Origin: Opitutia bacterium
GTDB lineage: Bacteria > Verrucomicrobiota > Verrucomicrobiia > Opitutales > Opitutaceae
Length of the DNA: 64,000 nt
Reading direction: 5' to 3'
NCBI GenBank assembly: GCA_016187945.1
Contig: JACPIT010000009.1
Span: forward strand, 62,001 to 126,000
The notes under the pieces were generated by a model. It had not been told where the DNA came from and did no database searches. It saw nothing but the letters and a program-made list of their open reading frames with translations. The position numbers and the translations under genes are program-made. Shown in pieces: positions 39,777 through 48,003 of the stretch. Position 1 is the first letter of the stretch; every line of letters begins with the position of its first letter.

Positions 39777-40280
39777 GTGACCGCGCTCTTCCTCATCGCC
39801 TTCGTCACTCTCGCGGCCGCCGCGGTCGCGATGTCGCTGCGCAACCTGATCCACAGCGCGCTCCTGCTCATCGCCAGTTGGGCCGGCCTCGCGGGCCTCT
39901 ACCTCTGGTCGGGCGCACAGTTCGTGGCCTTCGCGCAGATCCTCGTCTACGTCGGCGCGATCTCGATGGTCGTGCTCTTCGCGGTGCTCCTCACTAAGCA
40001 AGGTGGCGATCTCGGCCCGATCGAACCGGCGTCCATCTCGCGCGCCATGCTCGCCATCATCGCGGCCGGCGGCGTCGCCGGCGTGTTGATCGGCGCGATC
40101 CTCGGCACGCCGCTCGGCAACGTCGCTTCCGCCGCGCCTGTCACGGTCAGCGTCCGCGACTTGGGCGAACAACTCATGGGCAAGCACGCGCTCTCGCTTC
40201 TCATCGTCGGCCTCATCCTGACCGTCGCGCTCCTTGGCGCCGTCGTGATCGCCGCGCAAGACAAGGAGGACGCGCCATGA
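39777..40280 (+). CDS. nuoJ: NADH-quinone oxidoreductase subunit J
   Basis: 167 residues from GTG 39777 with five membrane segments. AQILVYVGAISMVVLFAVLL carries the pi-bulge TM3 pattern of NuoJ, needed for coupling quinone reduction to the membrane arm. Its stop overlaps an ATG preceded by AAGGAGG, which opens the next junction frame rather than nuoK. Confidence 0.95.
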   Translation: MTALFLIAFVTLAAAAVAMSLRNLIHSALLLIASWAGLAGLYLWSGAQFVAFAQILVYVGAISMVVLFAVLLTKQGGDLGPIEPASISRAMLAIIAAGGVAGVLIGAILGTPLGNVASAAPVTVSVRDLGEQLMGKHALSLLIVGLILTVALLGAVVIAAQDKEDAP

Positions 40281-40289
40281 ATCCCGAAT

Positions 40290-40384
40290 CTTTCCTCTTT
40301 CTCTTAATCTTTCTCTCTGCCTTTCACTCCTCCGCGGCGATCTTCGGACCTGACGAAAGAGAAAGATTAAGAGGAAAGAGAACG
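40290..40384. repeat. nuoJ-nuoK junction repeat, 'CTTTCTCTTAATC' family
   Basis: TTTCCTCTTTCTCTTAATCT at the left, AGATTAAGAGGAAAGAGAA at the right. ATG 40277 overlaps the nuoJ stop; the 43-codon frame (MNPESFLFLLIFLSAF...ERLRGKR) ends at TGA 40406-40408, overlapping the nuoK ATG. A second GGGAGG precedes nuoK. Confidence 0.9.
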
Positions 40385-40404
40385 GTTTCTACGGGAGGTG
40401 CGTC

Positions 40405-40716
40405 ATGACTCCGCTCCAAATCTGCCTCGTCATCTCGACGCTGCTCTTCTGCGTCGGCCTGATCGGCGCCCTCTCGCGCAGCAACAGCATCCTCGTGCTC
40501 CTCGGCATCGAGCTGATGCTGAACGCCGCCAACCTGAACTTCATCGCCTTCTGGCGTTACGGTCCGCACCCGGAGGCCGGCACCGGCGTCATCTTCGTCC
40601 TCTTCTCGATCGCCGTCGCTGCCGCCGAAGCCGCCGTCGGCTTGGCGCTCGTCATCGCGATCTACCGGCATCGCCGCAGCCTGCGGTTGCAAGAGGCCAC
40701 AGACCTGAAGGGCTGA
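40405..40716 (+). CDS. nuoK: NADH-quinone oxidoreductase subunit K
   Basis: 103 residues, three membrane helices. The two buried glutamates of the proton path are visible in LLGIELMLNAANLNF (TM2) and VAAAEAAVGLALV (TM3). Start ATG 40405 is preceded by GGGAGG. Confidence 0.96.
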   Translation: MTPLQICLVISTLLFCVGLIGALSRSNSILVLLGIELMLNAANLNFIAFWRYGPHPEAGTGVIFVLFSIAVAAAEAAVGLALVIAIYRHRRSLRLQEATDLKG

Positions 40717-40728
40717 CGACGAAACGCG

Positions 40729-40850
40729 CCAAAGCTCCAAGCTCCAACCTCCAAGCACCAGTGAATTTTCAATCCACCCAATCCCCACGTTCCGCCCCTT
40801 TGAAGTTTGATGCTTCTCTGGTGCTTGGATCTTGGAGCTTGGAGCTTTCC
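40729..40850. repeat. nuoK-nuoL junction repeat, 'AGCTCCAA' family
   Basis: AAAGCTCCAAGCTCCAACCT at the left, GGATCTTGGAGCTTGGAGCT at the right; close relative of the nuoI-nuoH element, including the central CCTTTGAAG...TGCTTCTCTGG. The frame ending at TGA 40869-40871 (overlapping the nuoL ATG) is open across the whole repeat back to the nuoK stop, but no ATG or GTG start lies at its left edge (only CTG 40713). Confidence 0.85.
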
Positions 40851-40867
40851 CAGCCGCGCGCGCACTC

Positions 40868-42895
40868 ATGACTCTCGCTGCTTCCCAACTCTGGCTCATC
40901 CCCGCACTGCCGCTTGCCGCCGCCGCGATCGGCTCGCTCACGCCGCGCAACGGCCGCGCGATCGCCGCCGGCGCCGCGATCCTCTCGATGGCCGCCGCGT
41001 TCGTCGTATCGTGCTTCGCGCTCTCGACCGCGCTCGCCGATCCGGCCAAGCACCTCGTCGCCAACTTCGCGTGGTTCGACCTCGGCACCGGCGCGCTGCG
41101 CCTCGGCTTCCTGCTCGATCCGCTCACCGCGTTCATGTGCACGATGGTCACGCTCGTGGGCCTGCTGATCTTCATCTTCAGCACCGGCTACATGAAGGAA
41201 GACGCCAATTTCACGCGCTTCTTCTGTTTCCTGAGCCTCTTCGCCGCCGCGATGCTCGGCCTGCTCGTCGCCAACAGCCTGTTGCTCCTCTTCGTCTGCT
41301 GGGAACTCGTCGGCCTCGCCTCGTATCTGCTCATCGGTTTCTGGTTCCACAAACCGTCCGCCGCCGCCGCCGCGAAAAAAGCTTTCATCACCACGCGCAT
41401 CGGCGACCTCGGCTTCCTGCTCGGCCTGCTCTGGCTCCAACACTCGGCCGGCACGCTGCTGTTCTTCGATAACGGCCACGGCGTCCTCGAGTCGTCGGTG
41501 CTCCAGTCGCTCCTCGGCCAGCAAGTCTGCGGCGGCCTCGCCGCCTCGACGGCCATCGGCCTGCTCATCTTCTGCGGCGCGGTCGGCAAGTCCGGCCAAT
41601 TCCCGCTGCACGTCTGGCTCCCCGACGCGATGGAAGGCCCGACGCCCGTCTCCGCGCTCATCCACGCCGCCACGATGGTCGCCGCCGGCGTGTTCCTCAT
41701 CGCCCGCGTTTATCCGCTGATGGCGATCGACCAGATGCTCGCCAACGTCCCCGTGCACGCGCTCACCGTCGTCGCCTTCATCGGCGCGATCACGGCGCTC
41801 ATGGGCGCCTGCATCGCCGTCGCGCAAAACGACATCAAGCGCATCCTCGCCTTCTCCACCGTCTCGCAGCTCGGCTACATGATGCTCGCGATCGGCGTCG
41901 GCTCGTGGACCGCCGCGATCTTCCACCTGCTCACGCACGCCTTCTTCAAGGCCCTGCTCTTCCTCGGCGCCGGCTCGGTCATCCACGCCGCGCACCATGA
42001 GCAAGACATCCGCGCACTCGGCGGCTTGCGCGGACCCATGAAGGTCACGTTCGCCACCTTCGCCGTCGGCATGATGGCGCTCGCCGGCGTGCCGTTCCTC
42101 TTCTCCGGTTTCTGGTCCAAGGAGTCCATCTTGCACGCCGCGCACGTTTGGGACGTCTCGCACATTCCCTTCTACGCCGCGATCGTCGCCGTCGTCCTCA
42201 CCGCGTTCTACAACACGCGCCTGATGGCCGAGACGTTCTTCGGCAAACCCCGCTCGCACGCCTCCGAGCACGCGCACGAAAACGGCCCCGCGATGACCGT
42301 TCCGCTCATCATCCTCGCCACTTTCGCCGTCACGCTCGGCTTCCTCGGCACGCCCGCCTACCCGTGGCTGCAAGCGATGCTCGAAGGCCAGCACGCCGTC
42401 CACGGCCACTCGCTCCTCGAAGGCGCCGGCCTGATGGTCACCTCGATCGTGCTCGTCGCCGTCGGCATCGGCGCCGGCTGGGCGATCTACGGCAACAAGC
42501 CGCGCTCGACCGCCACCGCGCGCGACCCGCTTGAGCAACGCGCCCCCGGCGTGTTCGCCGCGCTCGGTAACCGCCTCGGCTTCGACGAACTCTACGCCGC
42601 CACCGCCTTCAAGGCCAACGACGCCCTCGCCGCGCTCTCCGACTGGTTCGATCGCTACGTGTGGGACGGCGCCGTGCGCCTCCTCGCCGGACTCGGTGAG
42701 TTCACCGGCGTCGTCAACCGCGACGCCGACGAGCAGGGCCTCAACGGCGGCTTCAACTCCGCCGCCGAGTCGCTCCGCACCACCGGCTTCGCCTACTCGA
42801 AGCGGCAAACCGGCGATGCCCACGGCTACCTCCGCACGCTGGTCCTCGGTTTCGTGATCGTCCTCCTCGTCGTCATCTTCGGAGGTGCGCGATGA
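40868..42895 (+). CDS. nuoL: NADH-quinone oxidoreductase subunit L
   Basis: 675 residues from ATG 40868 (MTLAASQLWLIPALPL), an antiporter-like pump subunit. Key motifs: CWELVGLASYLLIGFW with the functional TM5 Glu, KSGQFPLHVWLPDAMEGPTPVSALIHAATMVAAG shortened to its core HVWLPDAMEGPTPVSALIH, and QNDIKRILAFSTVSQLGYM. It exceeds the usual ~610 residues, mostly in the C-terminal part that forms the lateral helix, which would fit a complex with an extra NuoM. Its stop overlaps an ATG (42892) preceded by GGAGG. Confidence 0.96.
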   Translation: MTLAASQLWLIPALPLAAAAIGSLTPRNGRAIAAGAAILSMAAAFVVSCFALSTALADPAKHLVANFAWFDLGTGALRLGFLLDPLTAFMCTMVTLVGLLIFIFSTGYMKEDANFTRFFCFLSLFAAAMLGLLVANSLLLLFVCWELVGLASYLLIGFWFHKPSAAAAAKKAFITTRIGDLGFLLGLLWLQHSAGTLLFFDNGHGVLESSVLQSLLGQQVCGGLAASTAIGLLIFCGAVGKSGQFPLHVWLPDAMEGPTPVSALIHAATMVAAGVFLIARVYPLMAIDQMLANVPVHALTVVAFIGAITALMGACIAVAQNDIKRILAFSTVSQLGYMMLAIGVGSWTAAIFHLLTHAFFKALLFLGAGSVIHAAHHEQDIRALGGLRGPMKVTFATFAVGMMALAGVPFLFSGFWSKESILHAAHVWDVSHIPFYAAIVAVVLTAFYNTRLMAETFFGKPRSHASEHAHENGPAMTVPLIILATFAVTLGFLGTPAYPWLQAMLEGQHAVHGHSLLEGAGLMVTSIVLVAVGIGAGWAIYGNKPRSTATARDPLEQRAPGVFAALGNRLGFDELYAATAFKANDALAALSDWFDRYVWDGAVRLLAGLGEFTGVVNRDADEQGLNGGFNSAAESLRTTGFAYSKRQTGDAHGYLRTLVLGFVIVLLVVIFGGAR

Positions 42896-42903
42896 GCACC
42901 AGC

Positions 42904-43006
42904 TCTTTCCTCTTTCTCTTAATCTTTCTCTTTCTCTCGGCCTTTTTCCGGTCATCTGCGTCTTCGCTCCCTGACGAAAAAGAAAGATTAAGAGGAAAGA
43001 GAAAGA
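42904..43006. repeat. nuoL-nuoM1 junction repeat, 'CTTTCTCTTAATC' family
   Basis: TTTCCTCTTTCTCTTAATCT at the left, AAAGATTAAGAGGAAAGAGA at the right. ATG 42892 overlaps the nuoL stop; the 50-codon frame (MSTSSFLFLLIFLFLS...EKERLRGKRK) ends at TGA 43042-43044, overlapping the nuoM1 ATG. GGAGG precedes both starts. Confidence 0.92.
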
Positions 43007-43040
43007 TGGCCGGCCTGCTCTCGAACGGAGGCCTCGTCCG

Positions 43041-44561
43041 ATGAACAATCTCCCGCTCCTCTCGCTCATCATCTTCGTGCCGTGGGCCGGCGCGCTTCTG
43101 CTCGCCCTCACGCCCAAGCTCCCTGCCGGCGCCAGCCGCGCGCTCGCGCTGTTCTTCAGCCTCTCGACGCTCGCGCTCGGCACAACCGTCCTCTCGGGCT
43201 TCGATCCGCACGAGACGACGCTCCAGCTCGTCGAGAAGCACGCGTGGATCTCCGCGCTGAACGTCCGCTACCACCTCGGTCTCGACGGCCTCAGCCTCGT
43301 GCTCGTGCTGCTTACCGGCGTCATCGCGCCGGTCGCGCTCTTCGGCACCGTCCGCGCCGCGAAACAGCCCGCACTCTACGCCGCGCTATTCCTCTTCCTG
43401 CAAGGTGCCGCGCTCGGCGTGTTCCTCGCGCTCGATTTCTTCGCCTGGTTCATCTTCTGGGAACTGAGCCTCGTCCCCGCGTTCTTCCTCATCAAGCTAT
43501 GGGGCGGCCCCGGCGCCACGCGCGCGGCCTACCAGTTCGTGATCTACACCATCGGCGGCAGCGCGTTCATGCTGCTCGGCTTCGCCGCGCTCTACGCCGC
43601 CACCGGCACGTTCGACTTCGTGCAACTCGCCGCGCTCGCCCAGTCCGGCGCGCTCACCGGCAAACTCGCCGCGCTCGGCAGCTTCTGGCCGCACATCGTT
43701 TTCCTCGGCGTGCTGCTCGGCCTCGCGGTGAAGGTTCCGCTCTTCCCCTTCCACACGTGGCTGCCCTCGGCCTACGCCGAAGCTCCCACCGGCGCGTCGA
43801 TGTTCCTCACCGGCGTGATGTCGAAGATGGGCGTCTATGGTTTTCTGCGGATTCTCTGGGCTCTCTTCCCGTCGCAACTGCACGCCGCCGCACCCTGCCT
43901 CATCTGGCTCGCCGTCGCCGGCGTCGTGCTCGGCGCCTACGCCGCGCTCAAGCAGACCGACCTCAAGCGCATGGTCGCCTACTCGTCGGTCAACCACCTG
44001 AGCTACTGCCTGCTCGCGCTCTTCGCCGTGTCGATGGCCGGCAAGCCCGGTGAAGCCTCCGCGTCCGCGCTCAGCGGCGCGATCCTGCAAATGTTCAACC
44101 ACGGCCTCTCCGCCGCCGCGTTGTTCTTCTGCGTCGGCCTGATGGGAAACCGCTCCGGCGGCCTGCGCGGCCTGAACGATTTCGGCGGCGTCCGCACCGC
44201 GGCTCCCGTCTTCGCCGGTCTGTGCGGCATCTCGATGTTTTCCTCGCTCGGCCTGCCCGGCCTCAACGGCTTCGTCGGCGAGTTCCTGATTTTCCGCGGT
44301 GTCTTCGGCCTCGCGCCGTGGACCGCCGCCGTCTCGACGCTCGGCCTGCTCGCCACCGCGCTCTTCCTGCTCACGTTTTGGCAACGCGTCTTTCACGGTC
44401 CCGGCAAGGGCGCCGGCATCAACTTCCGTGACCTCGACGCCGGCGAAATCGTGACACTGCTCCCGCTGATCGCGCTGATGTTCGTCCTCGGCATCGTCCC
44501 GCAACTCCTCGCCGGTCTCATCAACCCGCTCGTCACCGCGTGGGTGAGCCACCTGCCATGA
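43041..44561 (+). CDS. nuoM: NADH-quinone oxidoreductase subunit M, first copy
   Basis: 506 residues with about 14 membrane helices. FFAWFIFWELSLVPAFFL carries the TM5 Glu, KVPLFPFHTWLPSAYAEAPT the TM7-8 Lys and loop, and LKQTDLKRMVAYSSVNHLSY the second Lys. First of two NuoM-type antiporter-like subunits in tandem. Its stop overlaps ATG 44558. Confidence 0.95.
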   Translation: MNNLPLLSLIIFVPWAGALLLALTPKLPAGASRALALFFSLSTLALGTTVLSGFDPHETTLQLVEKHAWISALNVRYHLGLDGLSLVLVLLTGVIAPVALFGTVRAAKQPALYAALFLFLQGAALGVFLALDFFAWFIFWELSLVPAFFLIKLWGGPGATRAAYQFVIYTIGGSAFMLLGFAALYAATGTFDFVQLAALAQSGALTGKLAALGSFWPHIVFLGVLLGLAVKVPLFPFHTWLPSAYAEAPTGASMFLTGVMSKMGVYGFLRILWALFPSQLHAAAPCLIWLAVAGVVLGAYAALKQTDLKRMVAYSSVNHLSYCLLALFAVSMAGKPGEASASALSGAILQMFNHGLSAAALFFCVGLMGNRSGGLRGLNDFGGVRTAAPVFAGLCGISMFSSLGLPGLNGFVGEFLIFRGVFGLAPWTAAVSTLGLLATALFLLTFWQRVFHGPGKGAGINFRDLDAGEIVTLLPLIALMFVLGIVPQLLAGLINPLVTAWVSHLP

Positions 44562-44576
44562 TTTTCACTCGAAAAA

Positions 44577-44750
44577 CTGAAACGCGAAGGACGCAGAGAT
44601 CGCGGAGGTTTCTCTTTGTTCTTCTCACACCAAGGCAGCAAAGAAAGCAAAGCACCGAGCAGTTCCCCGTCCTTCGCTCCCTTCGCTTCCTTCGTGTAAA
44701 CTCGCCGGTTTTCCTCCTCCGCGCTCTCCGCGACCTCCGCGTTGAAATGT
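44577..44750. repeat. nuoM1-nuoM2 junction repeat, 'CGCAGAGATCGCGG' family
   Basis: Outer arms AACGCGAAGGACGCAGAGAT and CGCGGAGG against CCTCCGCGCTCTCCGCGACC and TCCGCGTT; inner arms AGCAAAGAAAGCAAAGCACC against CGCTCCCTTCGCTTCCTTCG. ATG 44558 overlaps the nuoM1 stop; the 70-codon frame (MIFTRKTETRRTQRSRR...) ends at TGA 44768-44770, overlapping the nuoM2 ATG. Confidence 0.85.
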
Positions 44751-44766
44751 TTGGATCGACCGCCTC

Positions 44767-46314
44767 ATGAACGCGCTTCCCTGCACCATCTACGTGTCCT
44801 TCGCCGGCGCCGCGCTCGCGCTGCTGGCCGGAGCGCGCTCGGCGCAACTGGCGCGCGTCGTCGCCCTCGTCACCGCTCTGACCGCCTTCGGCCTCGCGCT
44901 CTGGGCAGGCGCACACTTCACGCCGACCAACTCGCTCCAGACGCTCGTCGACGCCCCGTGGATCGCCGAACTCGGCGTTCGCTACCACCTCGCCGCCGAC
45001 GGCATCAGCATGACGCTGATGGTCCTCACCGGCCTCGCCGCGACCGTCGGCGTGCTGTTCTCCTGGAACATCGAGGAACGCGTCGGTGAATTCTTCGCGC
45101 TCTACCTCGCGCTCATCGGCGGCGTCTTCGGCGTGTTCCTCAGCGCCGACGGCTTCGTGCTCTTCGTCTTCTACGAAATCGCGATCGTCCCGAAATACTT
45201 CCTCATCGCGAACTGGGGCTCCACCAACCGCGAATACGGCGCGATGAAGCTCGTGCTCTACTCGTTCGCCGGCAGCGCGCTCGTCATGGCCGGCCTGCTC
45301 TGGGCCTACGCGGCGTCGGGCGGCGTCGGCTTCGGCCTCGCCGAGCTCGCGCAAGCCGCCACGCAGTTCACGCGCTTCGAGCAACTCGGCATGTTCGCGC
45401 TCGTCTTCACGGGTTTCGCGATTCTCGCCGGCATGTTCCCCTTCCACACCTGGGCGCCCACCGGCCACGTCGCCGCGCCCACCGCCGCCTCGATGCTGCT
45501 CGCCGGCGTCGTCATGAAACTCGGCGCCTACGGCTGCCTGCGCGTCGCGATGGCGACGTTCCCGACCGGCCTCGCCACCTTCGCGCCCGTCATCGCCTGG
45601 CTCGCCATCATCGGCATCGTCTACGCCGGCCTGATCGCGCTCGTGCAGGAGGACTTCAAATTCGTCATCGGTTACTCGAGCGTCAGCCACATGGGCTTCG
45701 TGCTGCTCGGCCTTGCCGCCGCCAACACCGTCGCCGCCAGCGGCGCCGTGCTGCAGATGTTTTCGCACGGCATCGTCGCCGGCCTGCTCTTCGCCGTCGT
45801 CGGCCGCATGGTTTACGACCGCACGCACACCCGCAAACTCGCCGATCTCCGCGCGATGCCGCTGCACCGGCTCCTGCCGTTCGCCGCGGTGACGTTCGTC
45901 ATCGCCGGCCTCGCCTCGATGGGCATGCCGGGCTTCAGCGGCTTCCCCGCCGAACTGACGATCCTCGTCGGCACCTGGAAAACCTCGCCGCTCTGGGCGC
46001 TCGTCGCCGCCACCGGCGTGCTGATCGCCGCCGCCTTCACGCTGCGCGCGATCCAAGTCTCCTTCTTCGGCAAGACCGACGCCGCCAAGGTGGAGCGCGT
46101 TGACCTCAACGCGCTCGAGCCGGTTGAGGTCAACCGGCTCCACCCCGGACATCATGACCTCCCACCGATCACCTGGCCCGAAAAAGCCGGCGCGATCCTC
46201 ATGATCGCCGCGATGGTTTACCTCGGCCTGAATCCCGACGCGCTGCTCGACTGGATCCGCCCCGCGCTCGAATCCCCGCTCTTCCGCGCCGCGCTGACAG
46301 GAGGTGCGTCATGA
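44767..46314 (+). CDS. nuoM: NADH-quinone oxidoreductase subunit M, second copy
   Basis: 515 residues, an additional NuoM-type pump subunit. VLFVFYEIAIVPKYFLIANW has the TM5 Glu; GMFPFHTWAPTGHVAAPTAA and LVQEDFKFVIGYSSVSHMGF carry the expected Lys/His sites (Phe-Lys replaces Leu-Lys in the latter). It is divergent from the first copy, so an old duplication. Residues ~441-460 (VERVDLNALEPVEVNRLHPG) come from an in-frame double palindrome in a loop before the last helix. Stop overlaps ATG 46311, preceded by GGAGG. Confidence 0.93.
   Translation: MNALPCTIYVSFAGAALALLAGARSAQLARVVALVTALTAFGLALWAGAHFTPTNSLQTLVDAPWIAELGVRYHLAADGISMTLMVLTGLAATVGVLFSWNIEERVGEFFALYLALIGGVFGVFLSADGFVLFVFYEIAIVPKYFLIANWGSTNREYGAMKLVLYSFAGSALVMAGLLWAYAASGGVGFGLAELAQAATQFTRFEQLGMFALVFTGFAILAGMFPFHTWAPTGHVAAPTAASMLLAGVVMKLGAYGCLRVAMATFPTGLATFAPVIAWLAIIGIVYAGLIALVQEDFKFVIGYSSVSHMGFVLLGLAAANTVAASGAVLQMFSHGIVAGLLFAVVGRMVYDRTHTRKLADLRAMPLHRLLPFAAVTFVIAGLASMGMPGFSGFPAELTILVGTWKTSPLWALVAATGVLIAAAFTLRAIQVSFFGKTDAAKVERVDLNALEPVEVNRLHPGHHDLPPITWPEKAGAILMIAAMVYLGLNPDALLDWIRPALESPLFRAALTGGAS
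46089..46144. repeat. In-frame double palindrome inside nuoM2
   Basis: GAGCGCGTTGACCTCAACGC (ending GCTC) then CCGGTTGAGGTCAACCGG, enclosed by GGTGGAG/CTCCACC. Same family as 3913-3996, with which it shares the GTTGACCTCAAC core. Confidence 0.88.
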
Positions 46315-46319
46315 TCCCC

Positions 46320-46438
46320 GAATCTTTCCTCTTTCTCTTAATCTTTCTCTTTCTCCTGCCTTTCTCCGCCGCCGTGCACCTCCACCTGCGTTCCCAAACT
46401 GGAGAAAGATTAAGAGAAAGAGGAAAGAGAAAGATTGG
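46320..46438. repeat. nuoM2-nuoN junction repeat, 'CTTTCTCTTAATC' family
   Basis: AATCTTTCCTCTTTCTCTTA at the left, TAAGAGAAAGAGGAAAGAGA at the right. ATG 46311 overlaps the nuoM2 stop; the 52-codon frame (MIPESFLFLLIFLFLL...ERLRERGKRK) ends at TGA 46467-46469, overlapping the nuoN ATG. Ribosome sites GGAGG precede both starts. Confidence 0.92.
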
Positions 46439-46465
46439 CAGCCTGCGGCTGCAGGAGGCGCAGTC

Positions 46466-47941
46466 ATGAACGCTTTGAGCTACGCTGAACTCGCCCGGGC
46501 GTTCCTGCCCGAAATCAATCTCACCGTCGGCGCACTGTTCGTGCTCGGTTTCGATCTCGCCACCGGTCGCGGCAAAACCACCGCGCAACGCCTGCGCCCC
46601 GCCGTGTTCTTCGGCATGATCGCGATCATCGCCGCCCTCTACGCGACGATCAGCGCCGGCGTCGGCGGCCCCGTCTTCGGCGGCATCTTTTCCCTCGACG
46701 CGCTCACGCTCGCCACCCGCCTCGGCGTGCTCCTGCTCGCCTGGCTCACGCTCGGCCTGCTCAACGACGTCGTCGCGCTCCGTCACCCGGCCGAATACGT
46801 CGCGATCATCCTGCTCGCCACCGCCGGCTTCACGCTCATGGCGGGCGCGCAACAGCTCCTCGTCGCCTTCCTCGCGCTCGAACTCGCCAGCCTCGCGCTC
46901 TACATCCTCGCGGGCTGGGACAAGACCTCGCCGCAATCCGCCGAAGCCGCGCTGAAGTATTTTCTCTTCGGCGCGATGTCGGCGGCGTTCCTCCTCTTCG
47001 GTTTCAGCCTGCTCTACGGCGTCACCGGCTCGATCGATCTCCCGATCATCGCGATGCAGATTTCGGTCACCAGCATGTCGCCGCTCGTCGTGGTTGCGCT
47101 CGCGATGATCATCGTCGCCTTCGGCTACAAGGCCGCCGCCGCGCCATTCCACCTCTGGGCGCCCGACGCCTACCAAGGCGCGCCCGCCTCCTCCGCCGCG
47201 CTCATTGCCTCGGCCTCGAAACTGGCCGGCTTCGTCTTCTTCCTGCGTCTGCTCTGGCCGGGACTCGGCTTCACCGCCGGTCGCATCAGCGAGCTGCCCC
47301 TCGTCGTCGGCTGGGCGCCCATGGTCGCGCTGCTCGCACTCGCCTCGCTGCTCGTCGGCAATTTCGGCGCGCTCGCGCAATCCAACGTCCGCCGCCTGCT
47401 CGCCTACTCGGCCATCGCCCACGCTGGCGCCATGCTGCTCGGCGTCATCGCCGCCGGCCGCGCCGGCCCCGGCCCCGTTTTCTACTACGCGGCCACCTAC
47501 GGCCTCGCGACCGTCGGCTGCTTCGGCGTCGTCGCCATCGTCGAGCGGGCCGGCCGCTGCCAGAACCTCACCGATCTCGCCGGCCTCCACAAACGCTCGC
47601 CGCTGCTCGCCGGCTGCCTCGCGGTCTTCGTGCTGTCGCTCGCGGGCGTGCCGCCGCTGGCCGGTTTCTTCGGTAAATTCTCCGTCTTTGCCTCCGCGCT
47701 GAAACTCTCCGGTCTGCACGGTCCGGTCGGCTGGCTCGCCTTCGCCGCCATCGCGCTCAGCGCCGTCGGCCTCTACTATTATCTGCTCATCCTGAAGCAG
47801 GCCCTCGTCGCCGCGCCGCAGGAAAACGCCGCGACGAAGATCGAAGTGCCCGTCCAAGCCGGCCTCGCCCTCCTGATCGCCGGCACCCTGATCGTCCTCC
47901 TCGGCCTCTTCCCGTCGAAGATTCTGCAGCTATTCAGCTAA
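46466..47941 (+). CDS. nuoN: NADH-quinone oxidoreductase subunit N
   Basis: 491 residues from ATG 46466 (MNALSYAELARAFLPE), preceded by GCAGGAGGCG. Third type of antiporter-like subunit: LALELASLALYILAG with the TM5 Glu, FKAAAAPFHLW-type segment (GYKAAAAPFHLWAPDAYQGA), and LAQSNVRRLLAYSAIAHAGA. Last gene of the operon; no nuoE, nuoF or nuoG follow, and a toxin-antitoxin pair comes next. Confidence 0.96.
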   Translation: MNALSYAELARAFLPEINLTVGALFVLGFDLATGRGKTTAQRLRPAVFFGMIAIIAALYATISAGVGGPVFGGIFSLDALTLATRLGVLLLAWLTLGLLNDVVALRHPAEYVAIILLATAGFTLMAGAQQLLVAFLALELASLALYILAGWDKTSPQSAEAALKYFLFGAMSAAFLLFGFSLLYGVTGSIDLPIIAMQISVTSMSPLVVVALAMIIVAFGYKAAAAPFHLWAPDAYQGAPASSAALIASASKLAGFVFFLRLLWPGLGFTAGRISELPLVVGWAPMVALLALASLLVGNFGALAQSNVRRLLAYSAIAHAGAMLLGVIAAGRAGPGPVFYYAATYGLATVGCFGVVAIVERAGRCQNLTDLAGLHKRSPLLAGCLAVFVLSLAGVPPLAGFFGKFSVFASALKLSGLHGPVGWLAFAAIALSAVGLYYYLLILKQALVAAPQENAATKIEVPVQAGLALLIAGTLIVLLGLFPSKILQLFS

Positions 47942-48003
47942 CCCCTCGTTCACGCTCTGGAAAGGCCCTTGCGGAGCATCCACGCCGGGCTAGTTTGCCC
48001 TTC

